Assembly: GCA_018340375.1 (NCBI GenBank)
Contig: JAFFJZ010000003.1
Location: forward strand, 21,886,001 to 21,950,000
From: Gonatopus flavifemur
Taxonomy: Eukaryota; Arthropoda; Insecta; Hymenoptera; Dryinidae
Length of the DNA stretch: 64,000 bases
Reading direction: 5' to 3'
Part shown: one piece after another, positions 22,660 to 33,639 of the stretch
Numbering within the stretch: the first letter of the stretch is position 1
Layout of the letters: every line of letters starts with the position of its first letter
Translations under genes and position numbers: made by a program
Notes under the pieces: generated by a model
Told to the model about the DNA's origin: nothing
Database searches by the model: none
Seen by the model: only the letters and a program-made list of their open reading frames with translations

Positions 22660-23460
22660 TGGAAAAAAGACGATTCCGTCACAGTTATTTCCGCGAATCA
22701 ATCCGAGTTGGATAGTTTCCTAATTACTTTTGCTTCCTCGTTTAGAGGGAAGCTTTGTGATCGTTTCGAGGAGCCGAAAATTTTTTTGTCTCGAAATTAA
22801 AAATCTCCTAGACCAAAATGTTCCTCAGAATTCGGGGAACAATTTTGTTACCGTGTCTGTCTGTCTGTCTGTGTGGCTGTAGCCCCCCCCCCCCTAAGTT
22901 TCGTACATGCATATCTCCCGTTCTGCTTATCCGATCGTTTCGAAATTTTTATCACAGTTGTGGAGTAGGGTGATAGTGGTCCCATATAAGTTTCAACCTG
23001 ATTCATTCAGAAGAATTGGGTGGATGAGAAGAACTCTGACAAAAAATGAACATTTTGCATACGCGTGTATCTTTGCTTCCTATTATCCGAATCCGATCAA
23101 ACTTTAACCATGTTTTAATCATGAACCCGATAGTGGTCCCATATAAGTTTTATCCAAATCGGATGAAAACTGTGGAAAATTTTTCTTTGGGATCTGTATT
23201 CTTTTTTAAAGCATGCCTTCCCTTCAACATGCGGATAACTTCCGTTTCTATCATCCAATTGTCATGAAATTTCCACCACAGCTTTATGCAGTGTTGATCG
23301 CAGTCTTATATAAATTTCAACCTGATTCTCTAAAAAAAACGGGAGAGAGAAAGAAAACATGTATTTTTTTTTCAACACAAACGAGGAAGCCATGTGCCAA
23401 TTGGCAGAGTTTTTTTCACATGAGTGGAAGCCCCCGCGACGCGGGGGATAATATAAAACA
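22660..23460. repeat. TCTG-headed tandem repeat element
   Basis: It has a CGAGGAGCCG...TTCGGGGAACAATTTTG leader, a (GTCT)n run (22857-22870) and a poly-C run near 22885. Three diverged units of about 150 bases follow, each carrying ATCCGAT/ATCCAAT and (GTCCCA)TATAAGTTT(C/T)AACC. It closes with CCCCCGCGACGCGGGGG, a GC hairpin. A second copy is at 30487-31225. Units look weakly translatable in shifting frames, but no open gene survives. The region 23470-24420 shows nothing further. Confidence 0.55.
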
Positions 23461-24420
23461 TTTTGCATAAATTATATATAAACAATCTTGGATTATATAT
23501 AAATTATATATAATTGTGAAAATTTTTCTGTTTTGGATTGTAGATAACTTTACGTGATAACTTTACTTTTCATGTTCATCCATAGATGGCAGTATTCGAA
23601 TTTATGAGTCAAACAGAATATCTTATCAGGAAATTTTTCAATTTTTCTTCGTATCCCATGTCATAAGAAGACATCCACCAGATGTCCAATGAGAATGGTT
23701 TGTCAAAATGGCATTAAAATGTCATTATTTTGACTTGAAAATTAGTCAAAGTATTATGTTTTACCATACTATTGACTTTATATACATCTATATTATTTCT
23801 CGTATGTCAATAGAAATAATCACAGTCTTTGATTTTCATGTTTGTGGACGAACAGCACCGCTTGCATAATTCCCACATAAAATCACAAGGAATATTTGCA
23901 ATGAATCAGACCTATCTGAGGTAATTAATGGTGATGAAGTTTCTCCCTTACCGACGTTACTTAGGAATCAATCTGCATGCGAATACAACATTTCATATTA
24001 TCTTATCAACGAACGGTAATGTATCGAATTAATGTACCATATGATGATTCGATTTGAAATTTTGAATATCAAATGGTACATGAGCTTCTTCAAACTAAGC
24101 GCAAATTGTTCTTATTTTCAATCGATCGGAGATTGATTGGTTGAATAAAGAAGGAATGATATCTCTGCTGGCAAGAGGAAAGAAAATGAATTAGGGAAAT
24201 TCCATTGAATTTGATGCGTTTTCTTGTTCCAATGTTTTGAATTGAGATGGATTGAAATCATCCTATTCTCATCATTGAAGATGATTGAAATCGGTACTGT
24301 TATTTCACATAAATTCGTGATAGTGAATTCATACGGATTCGATATTATGCTCAACTGGGATCAATTGAATCGAATTTCATTAACATTTCCCATACAGCAC
24401 CTAAAACTCTAACTCTAGTA

Positions 24421-24535
24421 ATGTATTAGAAACGTTACGTTACGAAAGCGGACATAGAAACGTGTTTGGAAGATATTTGAAGACCTTCTGAAATGTTTCT
24501 ATGTCCCCTTCTGTAATGGACACGTTCCTGATACA
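24421..24535. mobile_element. Short inverted-repeat element
   Basis: ATGTATTAGAAACGT and ACGTTCCTGATACAT are inverted ends. GGACATAGAAACGT and AATGTTTCTATGTCC pair inside. It abuts the MITE starting at 24538. Confidence 0.55.
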
Positions 24536-24537
24536 TA

Positions 24538-25235
24538 CACGGAGAGAAATGTATGGTAATATTTACCATGCTAACATAGTATTCGTTCTTATTTTATTGA
24601 AAATCGTAAATGTTACTATGTGAGAACAGAATCCTTCGTCATTTTTCTGGTAATGATTACTATACTACATAGAAATCAGACAAATAGAACTCAAAGCAAT
24701 GTAAAATGGTACTGATTACCATGTTACAATAGCTGTCATTCCAGTTAATGAAAATATGCACGCTGTCGGCAATACCGACACGACGTGTATAGACATACAT
24801 ATATTATACGTATTATTACGGTAGTCAGCCCACTATTAATAATCAAGTAAAAACACAGTTATTATTTAGAAGACTGATATAAGTTGTTTCCGACTGTGTG
24901 CTCCCTGTTCTTTCTATTAACCATTTCATAACCTAATTTATTTATTTATAAACTCGTTCACTGAAAAGCTTTGTGTGTATATACGTGTCAATAGTATAAT
25001 TTAGGTTATAATCGATGAAAAAATCATGGTCAATATTACTTTATAGCATTGGATTCATGTTTAGTTGCATAGTACTGTCTCCAATGTAACATGGTAATCA
25101 TTACTATGTTAACAGGGCTAATGTTATCACATAAAATCGGGAGCATCACTATGTCAAGTGACTCGCACCATCTAAAAATTTTCGTCACCATGTAACATGC
25201 TACATTGAGAATATAACTATTCTTTTCTCTCCGTG
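24538..25235. mobile_element. CACGG-type MITE, TA duplication
   Basis: CACGGAGAGAAATG... and ...CTTTTCTCTCCGTG are flanked by TA (24536-24537, 25236-25237). The interior repeats GGTAATNATTACC and ACATAGTAA/TTACTATGT words. A lower-symmetry centre (24770-25030) includes (TA)-rich and unique sequence. Confidence 0.75.
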
Positions 25236-25359
25236 TATAACTGAGGTATTCAGTGCTGCATGGGTTACTGTAAATTGAAAAAGGATATAAATCATAATCT
25301 TTAGACCAGTTCGAAGAATTTAGATGTGCATTTCCCATCATTCTTCGAATGGGTTATTT

Positions 25360-25638
25360 CCCTGTTGAAAAAATCACATACATTCTCATATATAAATCTT
25401 ATTAGTTTATATGAATTTCAACCAGTTTTTATCAGTCTATATGCGGTTTCTGTCCTAGAACTTATGGGTTTTATATGATTTCATATAAGAATGCGAGAAT
25501 TATATGAGAACTTTATGAGATTCAATTAGAACTATTTGCAAAATCTCATAAAACCGTATAAAATCAAGTGTGTGTACTAGATTTCATGCGGTTTCTGTCC
25601 TAGAATTCATTAGAATTTATGAGATCTTTTCAACAGGG
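25360..25638. mobile_element. CCCTGTTG-type MITE
   Basis: CCCTGTTGAAAAAATC mirrors GATCTTTTCAACAGGG. TGCGGTTTCTGTCCTAGAA occurs twice (near 25441 and 25590), and ATATGA/TCATAT words fill the interior. The flanking dinucleotides differ (TT, AT). Confidence 0.7.
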
Positions 25639-25918
25639 ATCCTTGAAAATGTGGTCCAAGATTGACAAACTTTCTACCCGGTGTTGTCCGGAATTACCAA
25701 ATTGGAACATCTTGTCAAAACCTGGCACGCAAATTCCCGTCAGTTTTCAACTGGTTATCGCGGTCTGCGAATTTCAAATAGCACCGTTTCAAAACACTTT
25801 TTCAGTTTTTGACCGGTTCACAAACTGACAACAGTTTTTTGTCTAGTCTTCTCTGGCATTTTGAGCTGGGATGTGGTTGATGTACATAATTAATACATGT
25901 AAATATAAGAAACATATA

Positions 25919-26422
25919 CAAAGGTGTGAAAATTGTTAGAATAATTGTGATTTCCAAAACTGTTCCAACTTTTCTCTAAGGGAATGCAATAATCATTTAT
26001 GGAGTACTGGTTTGATTTCTTGATATGAATAGTTCTCAAGCCCTCCAATTTTGAACGAAGGAATATTCCATGATTACTATATAACAATCTCATTTGTACA
26101 AAGTTCTTTTCCATTCTGAACATCTTCATATGTCTTTAAATAACTAACAATGTGCAATATTTTGATATTAAGAACTGGTGGAATTTGTTGTTAACTATTC
26201 TAAATTCCCAGCGGGTATCTATCTATTTCATATACTGTTTAGTTTGAGATCGAAGTGTTGCGATCATTGGAGTGAAGAAAAGATTGGAAAGAAGCATTGT
26301 TATAATAATTAACTCAGAAATGGAAGGATGAAGATAGTACTCCACAGATAAATGCATAATCTGAGGCAAAAGTTAGAGTTATTTTGGAAATAACAATTAT
26401 TCTAATAATTTTTACACCTCTG
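25919..26422. mobile_element. Foldback element, hAT-like ends
   Basis: CAAAGGTGTGAAAATTGTTA mirrors CAATTATTCTAATAATTTTTACACCTCTG in part. The arms pair for about 44 bases (AGAATAATTGTGATTTCCAA against TTGGAAATAACAATTATTCT). The flanks do not show an 8-bp repeat. The stretches 25640-25918 and 26423-26589 are otherwise featureless. Confidence 0.55.
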
Positions 26423-26589
26423 TAATATAGGCTATGTGAAATTACTTTCATAATGAAAGTATGGCTGATTTTTCTTTTATCCCTTCAAATATATTATCCT
26501 GGACCATCATAGACTAGAAGGGTCTGTAAAAAACTTCTCCAATCTATCCAGGCAACAATGAAATCCCAGAAAAAACTTTCACCGGTATT

Positions 26590-27095
26590 GTATTTTGAGG
26601 GACACCACCAGTGTGACCACCTAAAAAACAAGGTAATTGTCGCGAATTGTTTTGAAGGAAAGCATTGCGTCAAATTTCTCCAAATTCTGAAGACATATTT
26701 GTGCATAACTGATGCATAAATAATCATTTTTCAAATTGAGAATATTCAATTTTCAGCGAGTTATTCAACATCTGCCAACAAGAAAGTTCGCCCACAATTG
26801 TAGTAGTCCTAACTCGATGATAAATCATTCAATCGATTTGATTTTTGCTTTGGCGTATCAAGTATTTGTTTCTTTATTCCACGAACCTCCAGTTTTTTGA
26901 TTGGATGAAAAAAGTTTTTAATGCTGGTTGGGACGTACTTGGTAAAGAGTTCGTTGATTCAAAGGGTAGAGTGAAATTAAGTTCCAAATCCCAAGTAATT
27001 GAAAAAAAGTTTATATACAAAATTTTGGACTTTTTTTAAAACTTTGCCATTTTGTTGAATGTAAATTTTTTTCACGATCGTGGGTTATGACATAA
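26590..27095. repeat. Dispersed repeat with blocks A and B, copy 2
   Basis: 26590-26800 matches 17350-17600 directly. 26805-27095 matches the reverse complement of 17640-17895 (CGAACCTCCAGTTTTTTGAT, AAAACTTTGCCATTTTGTT). The junction therefore differs in orientation between the two copies. Confidence 0.55.
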
Positions 27096-27101
27096 ACAAC
27101 G

Positions 27102-27332
27102 AACTGAGAGAATAGTCGCCATAAAATACTTAATTGATTTGAATAAACCTTCATTGACTCAATGAAATAACTGTTTCCATTGGTGAAATATTTCATAGTA
27201 TATATTAAATATTTGTTTGATTGAATAGATATTTAATCGAGTCAATGAAATTTTATCCAAATCGATAAGATATTTTCTGGCGACTATTTGACTAAATATT
27301 TTATTGTTTCCGGAATTTGTTCTTTCTCAGTG
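27102..27332. mobile_element. Foldback MITE with one worn end
   Basis: AATAGTCGCCATAAAATACT mirrors GATATTTTCTGGCGACTATT, and TTCATTGACTC mirrors GAGTCAATGAA. The right end TTTCTCAGTG is followed by TA. The left end reads AACTGAG, so its first base is changed and its TA lost. Confidence 0.6.
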
Positions 27333-27376
27333 TACCTTTTAGTTCAAGGAACTTTCTTTTTATTTTTTTATTCCAG

Positions 27377-27528
27377 GCACTTTGAGGGCCGTAATGATTG
27401 CAGCGACGGAAGAACATATTTTCGAAACTGTTGAACAACTCGCTGGAAATCGAATACGGTATTTATGCACAAATATCCTCGAAATTTTTAATCATGCTAT
27501 ACAATCTCTTTTCAAGCGGTTAAATTAG
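27377..27528 (+). CDS. Possible terminal exon or coding remnant, unknown product
   Basis: A T-rich tract and TTCCAG acceptor (27375-27376) precede an uninterrupted frame of 49 codons from 27379 to TAG at 27526-27528. Residues include A-A-T-E-E-H-I-F-E-T-V-E-Q-L-A-G-N-R-I-R and end S-L-F-K-R-L-N. The composition (mixed charged and aliphatic, few Lys/Phe runs) is more protein-like than neighbouring frames. An alternative donor GTATTT lies at 27459. I do not recognise the family. It could be an isolated exon, a transposon relic or chance. Nothing else is seen from 27529 to 27968. Confidence 0.25.
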
Positions 27529-27968
27529 TGGTGCCCTCGAATCAAGCGTCTATAGTTGAACAACAGCCATTGAATAATAGTAACTGAAGGAGAATTATAT
27601 TGGAGAGGATCAATCGGAAATTGCGTCCTCAACTTTCTTTCATAGCTCCATTTATAAAGGGAAAATAATAGGATCATCGAATAATGTGACTGTAATATTG
27701 GAAAGTGTACCGAGATATTGATTCTTAGAAATACAACAGCAGGTTTACTCACAACAAATATTGGAACGTAACTATAGATACATCGTACACAGAGTAGGTG
27801 AGTTAGTCTCGAAAGTGCTTAAGAGAATATAAGCTATTTTATTTTGAAATGAATTTATAAAATCATTCAAACTTGATTCCGCGAATCGTCGTCCACGTTC
27901 CTTCGCAGTACAACGGCTCATTTACTTCGATTTTCTTGAATTGTCTTGGGGGATTCTCTCTTTGAAGC

Positions 27969-28128
27969 CCAATGAACATATACACGTCATTTCAACGTTG
28001 AAAAAACGTTGCGCTGTCAAACGGATGTTAGCTGTAGATTTTATAACTTCGATTTTTGGTTGCAGTCCGATTAAGAAATAGACGTTCGGGAATGACGTTT
28101 TGATAACGTATTATCAGGTATGGTACAA
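27969..28128. mobile_element. Partial AACGTT-type MITE
   Basis: CCCAATGAACATATACACGT begins as in the full copy at 32645-33244, followed by TTTCAACGTTGAAAAAACG and CTGTCAAACGGA. It breaks off before the right terminal repeat. Confidence 0.55.
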
Positions 28129-28301
28129 TGTCACTTTTTCAACTTTTTGTCACTTATTATTACTTTTTTAACAAAAATGCATCAATGAAAAAAAAAGTTA
28201 TTTCACTTCGCGTCACTTCTCCTTCCCGAGAAAAAATAATTTACATCCAAGTGGATCTCATTAGATCTTTTTGGATCTCAAAAATGGAGAATGTAGCTTT
28301 G

Positions 28302-29374
28302 CACTGTAAAAAAATTTCACCGGAAAATTCCAGTACATGTACGGGAAGTCATTAACCTGTACATGTACCGGAAAATTTCAGCACATTTGTACTGCAAAAA
28401 TTCAGTGCAAACGTTATGGAATTCCCGCATCAAAACTGGAAATTTTCTGAGCCTCGGTACTGGAATTTTTCAGTACACGAGCTGGACTTTCCCAGGACAT
28501 GTACTGGAAAATTAATGCTGAAAATATCCATGAAAATTGAAAAAAAATTGCTCACGCAAAGTGATTTTGCAGGGTCCTTGTGTTCCAAGATGATTGAGAA
28601 ACTTTTGATCGTTCATTTGGATGGACAGAAACTCATGTCTACCTAACAGGATTTGAACCCACACTTTTCTACCTGCCTGCCAACTGAAACCTAAGACCTA
28701 ACCGATGAGCTATAGCGCGACATGTTGGAAGGCCAGCTTGGGTTACTACATATGTCTTGGGAAAACCTCATATATCAATTTCATTGGCTACAATTACAAT
28801 TATTATTCAAAATCTCAATCAGGAAATTTTTAATATAAAGACTTGAAATTTTCCTGCCAGAAATGACGAAGTCAATAGAAGTGGAAAATTTCAGTGCAAC
28901 AGTGATTAAATTCCGTTGCATAGCAACTGGAAAATTCCATCACACGACCTGAAAATTGCAGTTCAAAACCTGTATAATTCAATTGCATAGTAACTGGAAA
29001 ATTCCATCACAAAACCTGAGAATTGTAGTTAAAAACCTGTATAATTCCAGTATACCAACGATTAGGTTTTTTTTTCTAAATTCCAAATTTTTTCTCAAGT
29101 CCTTTTTGAGGGAATATTTTTTTTTGGTGCACAAGAACTATAAAATTGTAGTACGAGCCGGTAAAATTTTCGCGAAATCATGGCAAAATTTCAGTACATC
29201 ATCTCAAACTTGAAAATTCCAGTACAATGACTGAATTTTCAGTTATGCTTGGTAAATTTTCAGTAACGTAACAACAAAATCTCTGTACATGTACTGGAAT
29301 ATCCATATTCCAGTACTAGCACTGGAAATTTCCAGTCCAGTTGCACAGTAAATTTCCAGTTTTTTTTTACAGTG
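28302..29374. mobile_element. Large CACTG-type element carrying a tRNA-like segment
   Basis: CACTGTAAAAAAATTTCACC and GTTTTTTTTTACAGTG are the ends. The body repeats (C/T)TGGAAAATTCCA(G/T) and ACCTGTATAATTC words dozens of times. A tRNA-like sequence with Pol III A and B boxes lies at 28639-28719. The part from about 28720 to 29374 is repeated in inverted orientation at 29585-30486, forming a giant hairpin. Confidence 0.65.
28639..28719 (-). other. tRNA-like sequence (Pol III boxes)
   Basis: On the minus strand TAGCTCATCGGTTAGG fits the A box and GGTTCAAATCC fits the B box with normal spacing. The T arm pairs only with wobbles and the acceptor stem does not close, so it is a tRNA relic or the head of a tRNA-derived SINE rather than a functional tRNA gene. 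Confidence 0.55.
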
Positions 29375-29584
29375 TGGTTAGATCTAAATAGTTCGATTTA
29401 GATCTAAATTAACAAGAATTTCACGGTAATTAATCGCAATTTGCGTGCATCAACTGCACATTTCCTTCGCTATTAGATGGTTTCTGAGACGTATTTTTGC
29501 GAAGGATTAACTCATCTTCTTAGATCCAAGGCGGCCTGCACAGGAGGACTTTTTCCATTTCGTAAATATCGCTATCTTGCCGGA

Positions 29585-30486
29585 TACATTGTAAAAAAAA
29601 ACTGGAAATTCCCTGTGCAACTGGACTGGAAATTTCCAGTGCTAGTACTGGAATATGGATATTTCAGTACATGTACGGAAATTTTGTTGGTACGGTATCG
29701 AAAATTTACCAAGCATAACTGAAAATTCAGTCCTTATACTGGAATTTTCAAGTTTGGAATTGTGTACTGAGATTTTGCCATGATTTCGCGAAAAATTGAC
29801 TGGCTCGTACTACAATTTTACAGTTCTTGTGCACCAGAGGAAGAGTATCCCCCCAATGAGGACTTGGAAAAAATTTGAAATTTAGACAAAAAAACCTAAT
29901 TGTGGGTATACTTGAATTATACAGGCTTTGAACTGCAATTTTCAGGTTGTGTGATGGAATTTTCCAGGTGCTATGCAATTGAATTATACAGGTTTTGAAC
30001 TGCAATTTTCAGGTCGTGTGATGGAATTTTCCAGTTGCTATGCAATTGAATTATACAAGTTTCGAACTGGAATTTTCAGGTCGTGTGATGGAATTTTCCA
30101 GTCTCTATGGAAATGAATTATACAGGTTTTGAACTGCAATTTTCAGGTCGTGTGATGGAATTTTCCAGTTGCTATGCAATTGAATTATACAAGTTTCGAA
30201 CTGCAATTTTCAGGTCGTGTGATGGAATTTTCCAGTTATGCTGGAATTTAATCACTGTTGCACTGAAATTTTCCACTTATATTGGACTTTGTCATTTCTG
30301 GCAGGGAAAATTTTTATATTAAAAATTTTCTGATTGAAATTTTGAATAATAATTGTAATTTGAGCAAATAAAATTGATACATCAGGTTTTTCGAAGACTC
30401 ATTCCTTTGTGTATTCTAGATATGAAGCATATGTAGTAACCCAAGCTGGCCTTCCAACATGTCGCTTATCAGTTAGATCTTAAGTT
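29585..30486. mobile_element. Inverted partial copy of the 28302 element
   Basis: It begins ATTGTAAAAAAAAACTGG, an eroded CACTG end, and then follows the reverse complement of 29374 back to about 28690. It ends in the tRNA-like part (CTTCCAACATGTCGCT at about 30451). At 30487 it is replaced by the dispersed tandem repeat. AATTCCATCACACGACCTG words occur at least five times. Confidence 0.6.
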
Positions 30487-30564
30487 AATAATCTTCCATT
30501 CCTGCCATCCGATTGTCATGAAATTTTCACTACAGTTTTATTCAGTGCCGATAATGATCCCATA

Positions 30565-30821
30565 CACTGAAAAAAAAATCAGCGACTACGGGCCGGCTAA
30601 ATATTTGGTTGCCTGCTTTTGAATGAATAAACAAAACAATTCTATGGATTATCAAAAATGTTATTGTTGCATAAAAATTATTTTGGTGGAGGAACTAAAT
30701 TATATGGATGAATTTTTTTTAGGTGCTGTATTCGTATTATTTTCACATGTTAACAAAATATTTAGCCGGCTCATATTTATCAATAGAATTTGGTTGTACC
30801 ATTCAAGTACTTCTCTGAGTG
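30565..30821. mobile_element. CACTG-type MITE, TA duplication, empty site known
   Basis: CACTGAAAAAAAAATC at the left and TACTTCTCTGAGTG at the right are flanked by TA (30563-30564, 30822-30823). Inner GGCCGGCTAAATATTTGG mirrors AAATATTTAGCCGGC. The paralogous repeat at 22660-23460 has a single TA at this position. Confidence 0.8.
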
Positions 30822-31014
30822 TACAAGATTTCAATCTGAGCCTGATAGAAAAACGGGTGAGGGCAAGGAAACATCTTACCGAAAATTGTGATTTTGCGAC
30901 GAAGCAAGTCTTCGCTTTCTGTCATCCGATTAAAATGAAATTAATACTACGATTCTGTTATAGTTCCATGTAAGTTCTTTCCCAATTGGTTGAGAAAAGT
31001 GGAAAAAGAGTCCT

Positions 31015-31148
31015 CCCTGGTTGAGAGAATCCATTGAATCTGACAAAGGAAATTCCATGGGATTTGGTCAGAACATTGTACGAGATTCAATGGGATTTGG
31101 TAAAAGTCAATGAGATTTGGCAAGAATCAATGGATTTTATAACCAGGG
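31015..31148. mobile_element. CCCTGGTT-type MITE
   Basis: CCCTGGTTGAGAGAATCCAT mirrors ATGGATTTTATAACCAGGG, and CAATG(G/A)GATTTGG words fill the interior. It is the same family as 49553-49766. The flanking dinucleotides here (CT, TT) do not match. Confidence 0.7.
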
Positions 31149-31417
31149 TTTAGCAATCTGCATTTGACAATATTTTTGTCCAACACAAATGAGAAAGCCA
31201 TATGCCAATTGGCAAAGTTTTTTTCAATTATGTATATTCACTGATTCAATTGGATGTGATAATCCCAAATAATAAAACAAAAACGTTTTATTTTCTTGTC
31301 ATATTTTATTTCCTTTCTTATTTGTGTGTCACTTTTTGTCACTTTTTCCTGACAACTTGTCACTCTTCTCACTGTTTTTGATGTGCCGAATCAGTACCAT
31401 GTCTGTATTATTCAAAC

Positions 31418-31645
31418 CACAGGGAAAAAAGAAAATGGAGAAATTTACCGTATAGGATGACAGCGCGTCGCTTCGAGTCTTCAAATGGGAATTTTTACAA
31501 AATATATTGTCGAATTCTTCACATTATCAGTAAAAAATAAATCCTTCTCTTATGATGTGAATTATCTGACAAGGTGTTTTGTAAAAATTCCCATTTGAAG
31601 ACTCGAAGTGACGCGTTGTCATCCTATACGGTCAATTTTTCCGTG
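31418..31645. mobile_element. Foldback MITE with nearly identical arms
   Basis: The arms at about 31450-31507 and 31566-31624 are almost perfect complements (CCGTATAGGATGACA, CGAGTCTTCAAATGGGAATT, TTTACAAAA). The outer ends are CACAGGGAAAAAA and TTTTTCCGTG followed by TA, relatives of the CACGG class. Confidence 0.75.
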
Positions 31646-31950
31646 TAATAGACGAGAGTAACCTTCAGACCGCGTCCTAACAGCATTTTTCGAATATCCA
31701 TGAATCATGTGTTGAGCATGTGTTTATATTTGTAGAGAATAATTGCACCATAATCTTGGAATATCAGAGGAGTTTTTATACCCCTTGGAGTTGTTTCGAT
31801 GGTATATACTGAATGTTGTAGTAATAGAACAGGCAAATTGGTCGACATGTAATCGGTATGTGCTTTATTATGCTCTGTGGTTTGAAAACGAAACCGGAGA
31901 CGTCTCCCAGACATCTCGAAAAACAAAATTGAGCCCAAGAGTGAACAAAG

Positions 31951-32602
31951 CCCATATGGAAATATTTCGGTGAACAATTTCTGCGAAACCATGAATAATC
32001 TCTGGGAAACATCGTATTTTTTTTGCAAAAATCTGAATAACTCTGGACAAAACTCCCCTTTAATGTTTTTATGAAAAATCTAATAAATTTGAGACATTTT
32101 TTACATACTGTTTTCAGACTTTTTTCAAGGTTGATCAGAGTTTTTCCATTTTTGTTCCAGACAAATAGAAACAAAATTGCGCTCTAAGAAAACTCCGAGG
32201 GAACTCTGATAAATTGTTAACATTCTGCCGACCATTGACAAATTTTAGAATCCTACAAATACATTAATATGCTATATTTAAACATCGTATGTCAAGAAGC
32301 GTTTGATAATTCTCTTCAACACTGAAGAAAACATTGAAAACTCATTAGGGTTCCATCAGAATTTCTTTAGAACACAATTTCGTTCCTGTTTGCCTGAAAA
32401 ATGATTAAAAACTCTGAAAAACTTTGCAAAAACTCTGGAGAAAGGCTGCACACAATGTGCAATGTCCCGTGTTTATTGGATTTTTTATAAAAATTCCAGA
32501 GATTTTCAGAGTTTGTCTGATTTTTAAAAAAAAAAATGCGATGTTTTCCAAAAATTATTCATGATTTTCCAGAAATTTTTCAGATAAATATTATCATACG
32601 GG
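31951..32602. mobile_element. Long foldback MITE, copy 2 (diverged)
   Basis: CCCATATGGAAATATTTCGG and ATATTATCATACGGG match the ends of 20764-21389. The interior keeps eroded CTCTG/CAGAG words. AG lies outside both ends (31949-31950, 32603-32604). The 107- and 132-residue minus-strand frames across it are repeat shadows. Confidence 0.7.
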
Positions 32603-32644
32603 AGACTGTGACGGAGACAAAAATGTTCTCAAATCTAAAGCTTG

Positions 32645-33244
32645 CCCAATAAACGCACACACGTTATTTCAACGTTGAAAGAACGTTAGACTGTCAAACG
32701 GACGTCAGTCGTTGATTTCATAACGTTGATTTTTAGTTGAAATTTGATAGGGAAATAGACGACCAGAAATTACGTTTTAAACGACGTCCTCAAGAAACGT
32801 GTTTTGAACGGGTTTGAATCACGCGTTCAAAATGTGTTTATAACACCTTGTGTTTGAACTTCAATTGAAGATATATTCTGCTAAAAATATCGAACGAAAC
32901 CGAACAATGGTTAAAATTTCAACAAAGAGCAAGATAGTAAATAGTGTGGCATACTTTCCAAATTCTGTCATACTCAGAAATACTATTGTTCTCGATATTG
33001 AATGAAAAGTTTCCAAAATAATTTGTTGGATTCAATTCGCGTTTTAGAACTATCATTAGGATACGTCAATACTTGACGTCTTTTAAACGATGTTCAAACC
33101 GTTGATATGACATTATTTTATGGTAGAAAAACACGTGATCTGCCGCGACATTTTTACTTTGAATCAACGCAAAAATATTAATAATTCACAACGTGTGGTT
33201 ATTGACTGTTTTTGACGTTTTTAAAACGTGCGTGTGTTTATTGG
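32645..33244. mobile_element. AACGTT-type MITE, full length
   Basis: CCCAATAAACGCACACACGT mirrors ACGTGCGTGTGTTTATTGG. The interior repeats CAACGTTGA, AAACG and CGTTTTAAACG words. A partial copy is at 27969-28128. The flanking dinucleotides differ. Confidence 0.75.
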
Positions 33245-33344
33245 AAATTGTATCTTCGAGTTATGCATTTTATGATTCTTGTCATTAAAATTCGAATGAA
33301 TTGCATCAACTCTAATTTTTTACTGAACCAGTAGTAATTCTCGG

Positions 33345-33460
33345 GAATTTGTTTCGCAAATATGATAAAGCTCTTTGCTGGATCAGCAAAACCTTTGCTA
33401 TTACAACAACCTTGTTCTTGACCGATAAGCAATTTGCTGTAAGAGCAAATTTTCTAGAAT
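33345..33460. repeat. GCTG/CAGC hairpin-word block, partial
   Basis: TTTGCTGGATCAGCAAAACC, TTTGCTATTACAACAA and TTTGCTGTAAGAGCAAA occur in 120 bases, the same hairpin word as in 3583-3909 and 45975-46231. No terminal repeats are visible. Confidence 0.5.
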
Positions 33461-33639
33461 CGCTATTTCAATCAGATTTGTTCTCTTTGTGCGTTATAGT
33501 AATCATTATAAAGTGTATCGAACAGTTATTATACTGTGATAATGGAAAAAATACGCCCTACAAAATTTCTTGCAAAAAAATGAAACCATTGTTATTGGAA
33601 AATAGAAATATCCAGAACTTTGCAGGCAAATTGGTCAGT

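Larger units (their letters stand above)
30487..31225. repeat. TCTG-headed tandem repeat, copy 2 (interrupted)
   Basis: CCATCCGATTGTCATGAAAT and GCCATATGCCAATTGGCAAAG match 23250-23420. Two MITEs interrupt it (30565-30821 and 31015-31148). Excision of the first joins ATCCCATA to CAAGATTTCAA, which corresponds to the uninterrupted CTTATATAAATTTCAACC in copy 1. Confidence 0.6.

Noticed and set aside
23420..23450. CCCCCGCGACGCGGGGG as a Helitron 3' hairpin
   Set aside because: It is followed by ATAATATAA rather than CTRR, and no TC start was identified, so Helitron origin is unsupported.
31776..32174. 132-codon minus-strand open frame
   Set aside because: It lies inside the foldback MITE 31951-32602 and its flank, and its residues simply follow the repeated CTCTG/CAGAG words.
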